Source: OLB6 sp964467455
GTDB lineage: Bacteria > Bacteroidota > Ignavibacteria > Kapaibacteriales > Kapaibacteriaceae
Direction: 5' to 3'
Length of the DNA stretch: 64,000 nucleotides
Assembly (NCBI GenBank): GCA_964467455.1
Contig: CAYXQJ010000001.1
Location: 62,001-126,000 of the forward strand
A program made the translations under genes and the position numbers. Below are positions 16,347 to 26,404 of the stretch, one piece after another (position 1 is the stretch's first letter; each line of letters begins with the position of its first letter). A model generated the notes under the pieces. That model was not told the origin of the DNA. It ran no database searches and worked only from the letters and a program-made list of their open reading frames with translations.

Positions 16347-19076
16347 TTGGCGCAACGATCAGACAATATCCCACTTGGCCGTCCCCGTAAGGGTCGGCAA
16401 CCCATCCAGGAACCTGAGGATCAGACATTAGGGGGCTCACCGGCACCCGATGCTGATGCTGTGCGCCGGATGAAGATCTTCGCGATCCTTCTCGGCGTGT
16501 TTGCCGTCCTCATCCTGATCGCCCTTCTGAGTTTCACATCCAAAGACGAAGCCAACGCCCAACTTTCGATGAAGGAAATGATGGGCGTGATCAGAGGCGA
16601 TGAGACGCTCCGTGCCCGTTTTGAGACCACACATAACTGGTTGGGATTGCTTGGCGCCGTGATCTCGCACTGGATGTACACCTCTACCGTCGGCATTTGG
16701 TCGATCTCCATCCCGGTGCTGATGTTGTTTTGGTCAGGTGACCTGTTACGGTTTCAGCGCATCACGCCGCTGATCCGTAAGTATACCGTTGCCACGATCG
16801 CAACGTCGGTGATCGTTGCCGGACTGTTTGGAACATTGCAGTTGATCAGCTGGATGCCGGAGATCGATCGGATCATGTGTGGTGCGATCGGACAATTTCT
16901 TGCCGGGACGATCTCTCAATTCATTGGTACAGCAGGCAGTCTTGTCATTCTCTTTGTCGCACTCGGCTTCGCTCTCGTCTTCGGCTTCGACGTGCGACCA
17001 AGCTATGTGCAGGTCTACATCCAGCGAACGACGGCACAGCTCAAAGATCTCCTCGTTCGCCGATCCACTGCCCGCGCCGAAGATGATGTGGAGGAAGAAG
17101 AAGCGGATGCAGAGGGCGATGAAGATGAGACGGTCACACCGGTTACCGGCAGACCGCGGATCCTTGACCGTGGCAATATTGTCCGTCCGCGTCCTAAACC
17201 TGTTGACGAAGAAGACGAGGCTGATGAAGAACCTGCCGTGATGCTTCGTGGTAGCAAGCCTCTCTCATCCACGGTACGGATCGTCCGCACAACACCCGGC
17301 AAAGGCGAGCCGCCCAAGCCGTTAGAACGCAGTGGTACGGCCTCAGTCGATATGGACGATCTCCAGAAACGACTCCAAGAACTTCATCCGAACAAGGACA
17401 TTTCCGTCAAGGGCGTCAAGGGGCCATCCGATCCCGGCGACGTTCCTGAGTTGCCCTTGTTCTTGGCAGAAGATGAGGAAGACGAGACACCGGTAGTGCT
17501 ACCGGCGGGAGTTCCTGCTCGCCCCCTTACCATCAACGTGGAACATCCGGAAGTGACCGAGCCAGAGGTGCCTCTTACGTCGGCGACCTTGTATGATGAG
17601 CAGATCGCCTACAAACCTCCGCCGATATCGTTGCTGGATGATTCGAAGGATGCCGTGGCAGTCGACGATGACGAGCTACGTGACAATGCTCGCATTCTCC
17701 AGGAGAAGCTTGAGACCTTCCGGATCAAGATCGAAAACTTAACGGTGCAGCCGGGTCCGGTGGTCACGCAGTACGAATTCGTACCTGCCTCTGGTGTGAA
17801 GGTCGCCCAGATCGAATCGCTCGCTGATGATATCGCTCTGGCGCTCAAGGCACCGGCCGTTCGCATTATCGCTCCGATCCCGGGCAAAGGGACCGTTGGT
17901 ATCGAGATCCCGAATCACAACCCGTCGATCGTACGGTTTGGATCCGTGATCAAGAGTCCTAAGTATCAAAACCCCGACATCAAGCTTCCCATTGCTATGG
18001 GTAAGACCGTTGTCGGCGAAGTGTTCTGTGCCGATTTGACGAAAATGCCTCACCTATTGATCGCCGGTGCAACGGGGAAAGGTAAATCCGTCGGTATCAA
18101 TACGATCATTGCATCGCTATTGTACCGCATGCATCCGCGTGATCTGAAGTTCGTGATCATCGATCCGAAGCGCGTCGAGATGACGTTGTACCGCTCGTTG
18201 AAGAATCACTTCCTGGCCATTTCTCCCGACATCGATGAGACGATCATCACGGAACCGCAGAATGCGGTGGCCGTGTTGAAGAGCGTTGTGGAAGAGATGC
18301 AGATGCGATATAACGTGCTTGCTTCGGCGGGACAACGTAATATTCAAGAGTACAATCGCAAGGTCAAAGAAGGTAAGATCAAAGATCAAGGCGGTTTCCA
18401 GCATCGTCCGATGCCCTATATCGTTGTGGTGATCGATGAGCTTGCCGACCTGATGATGACGGCCTCGAAGGAAGTGGAAGAACCGATCGTCCGTCTGGCA
18501 CAACTTGCGCGCGCAGTCGGCATCCACTGTATCGTGGCTACGCAGCGTCCGTCGGTTGATGTGGTGACCGGTCTGATCAAGGCCAACTTCCCTGCTCGTA
18601 TCGCCTATCAGGTCTCTGCTCGTGTTGACTCAAGAACGATCCTCGACGGCAGCGGTGCAGAACATCTGATCGGCAACGGTGACATGTTGTTCGCCCCCGG
18701 AAATACGCCAAAGCCGATCCGGATGCAGAATGCCTTCATCTCGACCGAAGAGGTGGAAGCCATCTGTGAACATATCGGCAAACAACGTGGCTACTCGCAA
18801 CCTTATATGCTACCCAGTATCGCCAAAAATCGTGCAGGGGGCGGTGGGGGTGTTGATGACGACCGCGACGCACTCTTTGAAGATGCGGCGAGGATCTTCA
18901 TCCAGCTTCAGCAAGCCAGCGTCAGTACGCTGCAGCGTCGACTCAAGGTCGGCTATGCACGCGCTGCCCGCATCGTTGATGAGTTGGAGTCAGCCGGCAT
19001 CGTTGGCCCGCCCGATGGTTCAAAGGGTCGAGCCGTTCTTTTGCAAAGTGAATCTGAATTGGAAGCATACTTGTGA
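16347..19076 (+). CDS. ftsK: DNA translocase FtsK
   Basis: This 909-aa septal DNA pump moves chromosome ends apart at division. The N-terminus has four membrane helices (starting about residues 42, 95, 150 and 190), then an acidic linker (EDDVEEEEADAEGDEDE) of the usual FtsK kind. The motor has Walker A GATGKGKSVG near residue 572 and Walker B VVVIDELADL near 695. The C-terminal winged-helix gamma domain (about 845-909, VSTLQRRLKVGYARAARIVD) would read KOPS sites. The start is a TTG with GAGG 8 bases upstream. The stop overlaps the uvrA GTG. Confidence 0.96.
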   Translation: MAQRSDNIPLGRPRKGRQPIQEPEDQTLGGSPAPDADAVRRMKIFAILLGVFAVLILIALLSFTSKDEANAQLSMKEMMGVIRGDETLRARFETTHNWLGLLGAVISHWMYTSTVGIWSISIPVLMLFWSGDLLRFQRITPLIRKYTVATIATSVIVAGLFGTLQLISWMPEIDRIMCGAIGQFLAGTISQFIGTAGSLVILFVALGFALVFGFDVRPSYVQVYIQRTTAQLKDLLVRRSTARAEDDVEEEEADAEGDEDETVTPVTGRPRILDRGNIVRPRPKPVDEEDEADEEPAVMLRGSKPLSSTVRIVRTTPGKGEPPKPLERSGTASVDMDDLQKRLQELHPNKDISVKGVKGPSDPGDVPELPLFLAEDEEDETPVVLPAGVPARPLTINVEHPEVTEPEVPLTSATLYDEQIAYKPPPISLLDDSKDAVAVDDDELRDNARILQEKLETFRIKIENLTVQPGPVVTQYEFVPASGVKVAQIESLADDIALALKAPAVRIIAPIPGKGTVGIEIPNHNPSIVRFGSVIKSPKYQNPDIKLPIAMGKTVVGEVFCADLTKMPHLLIAGATGKGKSVGINTIIASLLYRMHPRDLKFVIIDPKRVEMTLYRSLKNHFLAISPDIDETIITEPQNAVAVLKSVVEEMQMRYNVLASAGQRNIQEYNRKVKEGKIKDQGGFQHRPMPYIVVVIDELADLMMTASKEVEEPIVRLAQLARAVGIHCIVATQRPSVDVVTGLIKANFPARIAYQVSARVDSRTILDGSGAEHLIGNGDMLFAPGNTPKPIRMQNAFISTEEVEAICEHIGKQRGYSQPYMLPSIAKNRAGGGGGVDDDRDALFEDAARIFIQLQQASVSTLQRRLKVGYARAARIVDELESAGIVGPPDGSKGRAVLLQSESELEAYL

Positions 19077-21931
19077 TACACGATGAAGTGACCGAGATCA
19101 CCATCAAAGGTGCGCGGGAACACAACCTCAAGAATGTCCATGTTCAGATCCCACGCGACAAGCTGGTCGTGATCACGGGGTTGAGTGGATCCGGCAAAAG
19201 TTCGCTGGCCTTCGACACGATCTATGCCGAGGGTCAGCGTCGGTATGTGGAATGTATGAGTTCTTATGCCCGACAGTTCCTCGGGATCATGAAGAAGCCC
19301 GACGTAGATGTGATCGAAGGTCTATCACCGGCGATCAGTATCGAGCAGAAGACCACGGGCATGTCGCCTCGATCTACCGTTGGAACGGTCACGGAGATCT
19401 ATGACTTCCTGCGTCTGCTTTACGCCAAGGTGGGCACGCAGTATTGTGTGCAATGCAACATCCCTGTGCGACAGCAGACACTTGATCAGATCGTCGACGC
19501 TATCTTGAATCATCCGGAAGGCGCACGCATTCAGATCCTCAGCCCGGTCGTGAAAGGCCGAAAGGGTCATTACCGCGAGCTCTTTGAGCAATTCCGTCGT
19601 CAGGGTTTTACCCGCGTACGCGTGGATGGTGAGCTCCAAGAGATCGTCGAAGGCATGCAGCTTCCGCGATACAAGGTTCACACCGTCGAACTCGTGATCG
19701 ACCGCCTTACCGTCGATCCTACGGGAAGAAAGCGACTGACCGAGTCGGTGGAGGCCGCCATTCATCTTGGTGAAGGTGGTGTGAACGCCTTGATCGAGAC
19801 CTCACCTGAGCAATGGAAGGACGTCTATTACTCCACCAGTTATAGCTGTCCGTCGTGTGGCACATCCTACGAGACGCCGGCGCCCAATATGTTCTCGTTC
19901 AACTCACCGTTCGGTGCGTGCACCACGTGTGAAGGTCTGGGTGAGATGTTGGATTTCGATCTCGGCCTTGTTATCCCAGACCCAACGGTCTCGATCGCAA
20001 GAGGCGGCATTGGTCCACTCGGAAAGAAACGCGACACCTGGTTGTGGAAGCAGGTCACATCATTTTGCCAGCATGCCAATATCGATGTGAATGTCCCGAT
20101 CGGCGAGCTCACCGATGCTGAATTAGAAGCGGTGCTGTACGGCACTGACGGCTCGGCTGTGAGCGTCCAGTATGGTGACACCGCCGTCAAACACCGTTAT
20201 CTCGGCGTACTGCCATCCCTGCGGCATCAATATGAACAGTCAACAACGTCCACGCTTCGCAAAAGCGTCGAGCGGTACTTCGCTTCTACAGCGTGTCGGA
20301 CTTGCGGCGGCGCCCGCCTCAAGCAAGAACACCTGCACATCCGCATCGCTGACGTCAACATCCACTTTTGTGGGCAGCTCGATATCGCTTCGGCGGTACA
20401 ATGGTTCTCAGATCTGAGCACGCACCTGACGGATCGCCAACGGATCATCGCCCATCTGATCTTGAAGGAGATCACGACACGACTGCAATTCTTACGCGAT
20501 GTTGGCCTGGCCTATCTCACCCTAGACCGGTCCGCACGAACACTCTCCGGCGGTGAATCCCAGCGGATCCGACTCGCCTCACAGATCGGTTCACAGCTCG
20601 TTGGAGTGACGTACGTCCTCGATGAGCCGTCCATCGGTCTGCATCAACATGATAATCGTAAACTCATCGACTCGCTGAAACGACTCCGCGACATCGGCAA
20701 TACGGTCATCGTCGTCGAGCATGACCGCGAAATGATCGAAGAGTCGGATCACGTGGTCGATATCGGTCCCGGCGCCGGTGTTCACGGTGGGAACATCATC
20801 GCAGAGTTCGCACCTGAACACATCCAAGCAAAAGCTTCCTCCTTAGAAGGATCGATCACACTGCAGTATCTGAGCGGACGTCAGCGTATCGACATCCCTT
20901 CCGAACGACGTCAAGGGAACGGTCGATCGATCTCGTTGTATGGGGCACGCGGACATAACCTTCAGAGCGTCGACCTTTCTCTGCCACTTGGTGCATTTGT
21001 CTGCATCACGGGCATGAGCGGTTCCGGCAAAAGTTCGTTGATCAATGAGACGCTCTACCCTATCCTCTCGCGACATTTTACCACGAGCGAACTGGTCCCT
21101 CTCCCCCATGATCGCATTGAGGGCATCGATGCCATCGACAAGGTCATCGAGATCGATCAATCCCCCATCGGCCGCACACCGCGTTCCAATCCGGCAACCT
21201 ATACCGGCCTGTTCACGCAGATCCGCGACTTCTTTACCATGTTGCCTGAAGCCAAGATCCGCGGCTATCAATCCGGACGCTTCTCCTTCAATGTTGCCGG
21301 TGGTCGGTGTGAAGAATGTCAGGGGGCTGGCATTCGCAAGATCGAGATGAACTTCCTACCGGATGTTTACGTCGCGTGCGACTCGTGCAACGGTAAGCGC
21401 TACAACGCAGAGACCTTGAACGTGAAGTTCAAAGGACACTCGATCGCCGATGTCCTTGATCTCACCGTCACGGAAGCTGTTGACTTGTTCGAAGACATCC
21501 CCAAGATCAAGAACAAGTTGGTGACGCTCCGTGATGTCGGCCTGGGCTATGTTCGACTTGGTCAGCAAGCCCCGACGTTGTCCGGAGGTGAAGCACAACG
21601 TGTCAAGCTCGCCACGGAACTCTCAAAGACCAGCACGGGCAAGACGTTGTATCTTCTTGATGAGCCGACGACCGGTCTACACTTCGAGGATATCAGGATC
21701 TTGTTGAAGCTACTCGATCGATTGGTCGACCGCGGCAACACGGTGGTTGTGATCGAACATAACCTCGACGTTATCGTACACGCCGATCACATTATCGACC
21801 TCGGGCCTGGCGGTGGTAATGACGGTGGACGCATCGTCGCCGCCGGAACTCCGGAACATGTTGCCACCGTTGATGAGAGTCTCACTGGCCGATACATCGC
21901 GAGCGAACTAACAGCGAACCGACGGGCGTAA
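19073..21931 (+). CDS. uvrA: Excinuclease ABC subunit A
   Basis: This 952-aa damage sensor is the A subunit of nucleotide excision repair. It has two ABC ATPase modules, with Walker A GLSGSGKSS near residue 38 and GMSGSGKSS near 648, and signatures LSGGESQRIRLA and LSGGEAQRVKLA. Zinc ligands are present as CPSC plus CTTC (about residues 259-285) and CEEC plus CDSC (about 747-770). The start is a GTG whose bases overlap the ftsK stop as GTGA, and residues 3-18 (VTEITIKGAREHNLKN) match the family N-terminus. Confidence 0.98.
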   Translation: MIHDEVTEITIKGAREHNLKNVHVQIPRDKLVVITGLSGSGKSSLAFDTIYAEGQRRYVECMSSYARQFLGIMKKPDVDVIEGLSPAISIEQKTTGMSPRSTVGTVTEIYDFLRLLYAKVGTQYCVQCNIPVRQQTLDQIVDAILNHPEGARIQILSPVVKGRKGHYRELFEQFRRQGFTRVRVDGELQEIVEGMQLPRYKVHTVELVIDRLTVDPTGRKRLTESVEAAIHLGEGGVNALIETSPEQWKDVYYSTSYSCPSCGTSYETPAPNMFSFNSPFGACTTCEGLGEMLDFDLGLVIPDPTVSIARGGIGPLGKKRDTWLWKQVTSFCQHANIDVNVPIGELTDAELEAVLYGTDGSAVSVQYGDTAVKHRYLGVLPSLRHQYEQSTTSTLRKSVERYFASTACRTCGGARLKQEHLHIRIADVNIHFCGQLDIASAVQWFSDLSTHLTDRQRIIAHLILKEITTRLQFLRDVGLAYLTLDRSARTLSGGESQRIRLASQIGSQLVGVTYVLDEPSIGLHQHDNRKLIDSLKRLRDIGNTVIVVEHDREMIEESDHVVDIGPGAGVHGGNIIAEFAPEHIQAKASSLEGSITLQYLSGRQRIDIPSERRQGNGRSISLYGARGHNLQSVDLSLPLGAFVCITGMSGSGKSSLINETLYPILSRHFTTSELVPLPHDRIEGIDAIDKVIEIDQSPIGRTPRSNPATYTGLFTQIRDFFTMLPEAKIRGYQSGRFSFNVAGGRCEECQGAGIRKIEMNFLPDVYVACDSCNGKRYNAETLNVKFKGHSIADVLDLTVTEAVDLFEDIPKIKNKLVTLRDVGLGYVRLGQQAPTLSGGEAQRVKLATELSKTSTGKTLYLLDEPTTGLHFEDIRILLKLLDRLVDRGNTVVVIEHNLDVIVHADHIIDLGPGGGNDGGRIVAAGTPEHVATVDESLTGRYIASELTANRRA

Positions 21932-21972
21932 ATCCGCAATCGGTAGATAGACCAAATCGTCTGTACCCTCTT

Positions 21973-23754
21973 ATGAGCAACAACCAAACGATGAATCACC
22001 AACGAAGACCTCATGTCCGCGATGTGTGGCCTTATTTGCGCTTGCTTCTGCACAAAGAAAAGCGCGACATCTGGTATGTGGCAACCTACTCGACCATGGC
22101 CAGCATCATGGGATTGGCCGTACCGCTCAGTTCGCAGGCCATCGTGAACGCCGTTGCCCTTGGTGTGTTCAACCAGCAACTGGTGGTCCTGATCTCCATC
22201 GTCCTCATCGCCCTTGTCGTCCTTGCGGTCTTTACGGTTCTTGAGCGGTACGTGATCGACCTGATTCAGCGTCGCCTTTTCGTGTTCACGGCCACCGAAT
22301 TCGTTCGGAGACTTCCGCTGATACGTCGCGACGCATTCACGGAGACCTATGCGCCGGAATTGGTCAATCGCTTCTTTGATGTGATGACGATTCAGAAGAG
22401 CATTGGCAAGTTGCTCATGGATGGCATCAACGGCGTTTTAGTCCTTGCTACGGGTCTGATCCTCCTAGGATTCTATCACCCATTCTTCCTGATCTACGAC
22501 CTTGTCTTCCTCATGTTCGTCCCCATCCTCGTGTTTGTGTTGGGAAGGGGCGCTATCGCCACAGCGATCAATGTGTCCAAGAAGAAATACGAAGCCGCTG
22601 CGTGGATCGAAGATGTGGCTCGCAATCAGATCGCGACAAAGCTCACGGTGTCTGACGCCTACGACATGATGCGGGTCGATGCGATCAACGATAAATACGT
22701 CGAGTCGAAACATGCACATTATGTCGTGATCGCCAGACAGATCTTGGGCTCATATCTGTTCAAAGCGATCGCCACCGTTGGTGTTCTCGGCCTGGGCGGC
22801 ATGCTGGTGATCGATCAGCGCATCTCCCTTGGTCAGCTCGTGGCCGCAGAGATCGTGATCATTCTCATTATCGGTGCTCTTGAGAAGTTGCTCAGTCAGT
22901 TCGACGTCTTCTATGAGCTAGTGGCTGCCATCGACAAAGTGGCGATCATCTTCGAACAGCCCACCGAACGTGAAGGCGGATTAGCAGCATCCAGAGGAAC
23001 GGGCGGTGCTTCGGTCGAATTCAAGAACATCGACCTGACATTGGGCGACCGGCCACTCTTTCAAGACATCTCAATGCGAGTGCCATCAGGGGCTCGTGTG
23101 GCGATCGTTGGTAGAAGCGGTGAAGGAAAGTCAACATTGCTCCATCTGCTCTGTGGCCTCGAAGACCCATCGCGAGGTGTGATCAAGTTCAATGATGTCG
23201 ACATCCGTGAGCTGGACCTTCGATCACTTAGAAAGCAGATCGGACTTGTCTTCCCAGAAGATGAGATCATCACTGCATCGATCCGGGACAACATCTTGCT
23301 AGGACGTGACCTTCCTGATAAGGATTATCGATGGGCATGTCAGATGTTGCGTCTTGATCAGGATGTTGAACGCCTTGAAGGGGGTTATGCAACAGTCTTG
23401 TCCCCATCTGCGCAGAACATTGCCTTCGGATTGAAACGCCGGATCTTATTCGCTCGGATGATCGTGTCTCGTCCATCTCTTCTTCTCCTTGACGAAGCAT
23501 TCGAGGGCATCGAAGACAACATGAAGCTTGACATGCTCAATGAGTTGTTCGCCGAGAAGTCGTGGACAGTGATCTGTGTGACCCATGACCCGGAGATCGT
23601 GCGCAAGGTCGATACTGTCCACTTGTTGAATGAAGGAAAGATCGTCGAGAGTGGTGATCCGCACGAACTCGGCCGATCCGGCACCAGTAGATTCTGTGGT
23701 CTCTTCCCGCAGGCGTCCAAGTTCTCGCCCGATGCTCTGGGAGGTGGTCTATGA
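21973..23754 (+). CDS. ABC exporter (membrane plus ATPase) with degenerate signature motif
   Basis: This 593-aa half-transporter is of the type I secretion/lipid exporter class. Its membrane domain has about six helices (residues 30-310) and its ATPase domain spans about 345-570. Walker A (GRSGEGKST), Walker B with catalytic Glu (LLLLDEAFEG) and the H-loop (VTHDPE) are intact. The Q-loop Gln is replaced (VFPEDEII where VxQ is usual), and the LSGGQ signature aligns to IAFGL before KRRILFAR. No peptidase domain is present at the N-terminus. The ATG has no strong ribosome site. HlyD and TolC partners follow with 4-bp overlaps, so the three make a trans-envelope export machine. The substrate is unknown. 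Confidence 0.88.
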   Translation: MSNNQTMNHQRRPHVRDVWPYLRLLLHKEKRDIWYVATYSTMASIMGLAVPLSSQAIVNAVALGVFNQQLVVLISIVLIALVVLAVFTVLERYVIDLIQRRLFVFTATEFVRRLPLIRRDAFTETYAPELVNRFFDVMTIQKSIGKLLMDGINGVLVLATGLILLGFYHPFFLIYDLVFLMFVPILVFVLGRGAIATAINVSKKKYEAAAWIEDVARNQIATKLTVSDAYDMMRVDAINDKYVESKHAHYVVIARQILGSYLFKAIATVGVLGLGGMLVIDQRISLGQLVAAEIVIILIIGALEKLLSQFDVFYELVAAIDKVAIIFEQPTEREGGLAASRGTGGASVEFKNIDLTLGDRPLFQDISMRVPSGARVAIVGRSGEGKSTLLHLLCGLEDPSRGVIKFNDVDIRELDLRSLRKQIGLVFPEDEIITASIRDNILLGRDLPDKDYRWACQMLRLDQDVERLEGGYATVLSPSAQNIAFGLKRRILFARMIVSRPSLLLLDEAFEGIEDNMKLDMLNELFAEKSWTVICVTHDPEIVRKVDTVHLLNEGKIVESGDPHELGRSGTSRFCGLFPQASKFSPDALGGGL

Positions 23755-24962
23755 TGAAGAATGCCCATCTTGTTCGGACACCGAACATGGCCAAGTGGAT
23801 CGCAACGTTCATCGTTGGCGGTATCATCTCAGCGGCGATCTTCTTGATCTTCGTCCCGTGGCAACAGACCGTTGTCGGTTCGGGCAAGGTGACTTCCTTC
23901 CTTCCCGAGGCACGACCTCAAACGGTCGAAAGCGTGATCTCAGGTCGAATCGTGAAATGGTATGTCGTCGAGGGTGCCAAGGTCAAAAAAGGTGACACGA
24001 TCTGCATTCTTGCCGACATCAATGTCAACTTCTTCGATCGTGAACTGTTGGACAAGCTGAAGACCCTTCGCGATCGAACATTCGAAGCGCAGGAGCAGGC
24101 GATCAATGTGGCCATTCAGCGGCGTAAACAGTCCGAGCAACGGTATGATCAGGCGCGAGCCCGTTTGGACAACGTCCTTGTCGAGGTGAGCACAGCTCGC
24201 ATTCGCTACAGCCGTGCTGATACCCTTTTCAAGCAGGACATTGCGTCACGACGAGACCTTGAAACGGCACAACTCAACTTGCAGAAGGCCGTGGCCGACA
24301 GTGTCTCAACGGCCGCCGCGATGCGGTCCGCCTTGCAGGACGTGGATGCCTTTCGTGCAGAGGAGGAACGGGTGATCTCCCAGGCCTATGTAGCCATGCA
24401 AGAGGCCGATGTGCGATTGGCCAATGCACAGGGCCGTGTTGGTGCCGGCACGATCGTCGCTCCCATCAGCGGCACGGTGGTACGCATCGCGAAGGCCGGT
24501 GCCGGACAAACGGTGAAGGAAGGCGAACTTCTCGCCACGATCGTTCCGACAACTTCAGATCAGGCCGCTGAGATCTACGTTAGCAGTATGGACGCTGCGT
24601 TGATCGAACCCGGTCGACTCGTCAGTTTGCAGTTTTCAGGATTCCCGGCATTCCAGTTCTCCGGATGGCAAAACATCGCCGTCGGGATCTTCCATGGCCG
24701 CGTGAAGGTCATCGATGCTGTCGATGACGGCTCCGGCAAGTTCCGCGTACTCGTCGTGCCGGATGCGTCGATGCGTGCGTGGCCTGATATGCGGTATTTA
24801 CGCCAAGGAACCGATGTGACCGGTTGGGTACTGCTCAACGAAGTGCCGGTCGGCTACGAGCTATGGCGGCAGTTCATGGGCTTCCCTCCGCAGTTCCCCG
24901 TTCCGCAATCAAAAGCGTCTGCGAACGCTTCGTCGAACGAATCGAAAGAGAAGGCCAAGTGA
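23751..24962 (+). CDS. HlyD-family membrane fusion protein
   Basis: This 403-aa periplasmic adaptor has one N-terminal helix (about residues 18-38, WIATFIVGGIISAAIFLIF) and a first lipoyl half around SVISGRIVKWYVVEGAKVKKGD. A long alpha-helical hairpin (about 90-230) and the second lipoyl half TIVAPISGTVVRIAKAGAGQ follow, then a beta-barrel. It would bridge the inner-membrane ABC exporter to the TolC-like channel encoded next. ATGATG at the start overlaps the ABC stop, and the stop forms GTGA with the following start. Export direction follows from the family. Confidence 0.92.
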   Translation: MMKNAHLVRTPNMAKWIATFIVGGIISAAIFLIFVPWQQTVVGSGKVTSFLPEARPQTVESVISGRIVKWYVVEGAKVKKGDTICILADINVNFFDRELLDKLKTLRDRTFEAQEQAINVAIQRRKQSEQRYDQARARLDNVLVEVSTARIRYSRADTLFKQDIASRRDLETAQLNLQKAVADSVSTAAAMRSALQDVDAFRAEEERVISQAYVAMQEADVRLANAQGRVGAGTIVAPISGTVVRIAKAGAGQTVKEGELLATIVPTTSDQAAEIYVSSMDAALIEPGRLVSLQFSGFPAFQFSGWQNIAVGIFHGRVKVIDAVDDGSGKFRVLVVPDASMRAWPDMRYLRQGTDVTGWVLLNEVPVGYELWRQFMGFPPQFPVPQSKASANASSNESKEKAK

Positions 24963-26326
24963 ACGTCGCCCGAATCATCGGACTCCTGTTCGTCGCTTCG
25001 TTCGGTGTCCTTCGTGCACAACCGATCCTGACGCTTGATGCGTTTCTTGCGTCGGTCGAAGCCGCACACCCGTCCCTGCGTGCTGCGCAGTATGAACCGG
25101 AGCTTGCCGAAGCAGATATTCGTAATGCCTTGGGACGGTTTGACCCCGACCTCAAGGTCTTCTACGAATACAAGGACAAAGACGGACTTGATAAACTCAA
25201 TGTCTTTGACGGTGCGTTGGAACTGCCCCTTGACATGATGTTCAGTCCCCGACTGAAGGCGACGTATCAGCGTGGACAGGGGTCTTCGATCAATCCGGAA
25301 ACACTCACGGCCTCGGCGGGCGAAGCTAGTGTTGGCGTGTCGCTTCCGCTGTTTCAAGGCATCTTCACCGATGCACGCAGAAATCAACTCAACAAAGCGT
25401 TGTTGCGACCGGATGTCGCGCGTGCTCAATTCCGTATCGACCGCAACCAGCTGCTACGATCGGCCGCCATGGCCTATTGGGACTGGGCCGAAGCATGGGC
25501 AACGGTGCGGGTGGCGGATACGATCTTAGCACTTGCTGAAACGCGGTTCCAACAGATCGTCTCCCGGGTACGCGCCGGTGAACAGCCTGCCATTGATAGT
25601 ATCGAGATCGCTCAGGAAGTACTCCGTCGACGTGGCGAACGCATCCGTGCATTACGCTTGGCGGAGCAGGCCGAGATCGCTGTCGGCGTACACGTGTGGA
25701 CGAATGAGCTAACGCCCCGCACCATTGAAGGACGGCCGCAACAGCTGCCATCGGATCTTGACAATGCGACTACGACGCTGTCAGCACAACAGGAAGCACG
25801 CAGCTCACGTCCCGAGATCTCGCGCATGGATGCCGTTCAGCGGACGGCGCGTCTTGACAGTGCCCTTGCTGACGAATACCTGCGTCCGTTCGTCGAGGCC
25901 AATGCGGCTTTGACCAGTTACGACGTCAGTTCCATCACCAAGACCGACTACAAGGTAGGCATACGGATCTCGCAGCCGCTATTGTTTCGGAGCGCATCTG
26001 CCGGTGCGCAGGTAGCACAGATCGGCGTGCAACGCGCCGACCTCTCGCGATTGCTGATCGAGCGCACGGTGGAAGCCGATGCCGCGGCTGCCGTCGTGGC
26101 CGTTGACCGATCTTCGGAACGACTCCGCATTGCCCAACAAGAGGTGCAGCTGGCGCAGACCATGGTCGATGCCGAGCGTCAGCGTTTTATCGCCGGCGAA
26201 TCGACCCTGCTCAACCTCAACTTGCGGGAACGCTTCCTGGCAGAAGCGCTGTTGCGGCAGGTCAATGCCCAGGCTGACCTAGCGCGGGCCCGCATTACGC
26301 TGCGCTGGGCAACGGGCACCATCTAG
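24959..26326 (+). CDS. TolC-family outer-membrane efflux protein
   Basis: This 455-aa protein starts at a GTG overlapping the hlyD stop (GTGA), giving the signal peptide VNVARIIGLLFVASFGVLRA. The mature part has the repeated TolC pattern: two long helical hairpins (for example AMAYWDWAEAWATVRVADT and QVQRADLSRLLIERTVEADA-type stretches), with a QPLLF strand near residue 340. It forms the outer-membrane tunnel of the type I system with the two upstream proteins. No terminator is obvious in the 78 bp before etfB. Confidence 0.9.
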   Translation: MNVARIIGLLFVASFGVLRAQPILTLDAFLASVEAAHPSLRAAQYEPELAEADIRNALGRFDPDLKVFYEYKDKDGLDKLNVFDGALELPLDMMFSPRLKATYQRGQGSSINPETLTASAGEASVGVSLPLFQGIFTDARRNQLNKALLRPDVARAQFRIDRNQLLRSAAMAYWDWAEAWATVRVADTILALAETRFQQIVSRVRAGEQPAIDSIEIAQEVLRRRGERIRALRLAEQAEIAVGVHVWTNELTPRTIEGRPQQLPSDLDNATTTLSAQQEARSSRPEISRMDAVQRTARLDSALADEYLRPFVEANAALTSYDVSSITKTDYKVGIRISQPLLFRSASAGAQVAQIGVQRADLSRLLIERTVEADAAAAVVAVDRSSERLRIAQQEVQLAQTMVDAERQRFIAGESTLLNLNLRERFLAEALLRQVNAQADLARARITLRWATGTI

Positions 26327-26352
26327 CCCCCTACCCTTCCCAAAAGAACCCT

Positions 26353-26360
26353 TATCTTTG
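26353..26360 (+). promoter_or_regulatory. -7 element of the etfB-etfA-bfn unit (TATCTTTG)
   Basis: TATCTTTG is a perfect TAnnTTTG element in the gap between the TolC gene and etfB. It implies a 5' leader of about 40 bases before the etfB ATG at 26405, unlike the leaderless starts elsewhere. No TTTG is found 19 bases upstream. Confidence 0.5.
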
Positions 26361-26404
26361 TGGTTCTAGGCAGAGCCATCACATCTATTATTTACGTCTG
26401 TACT

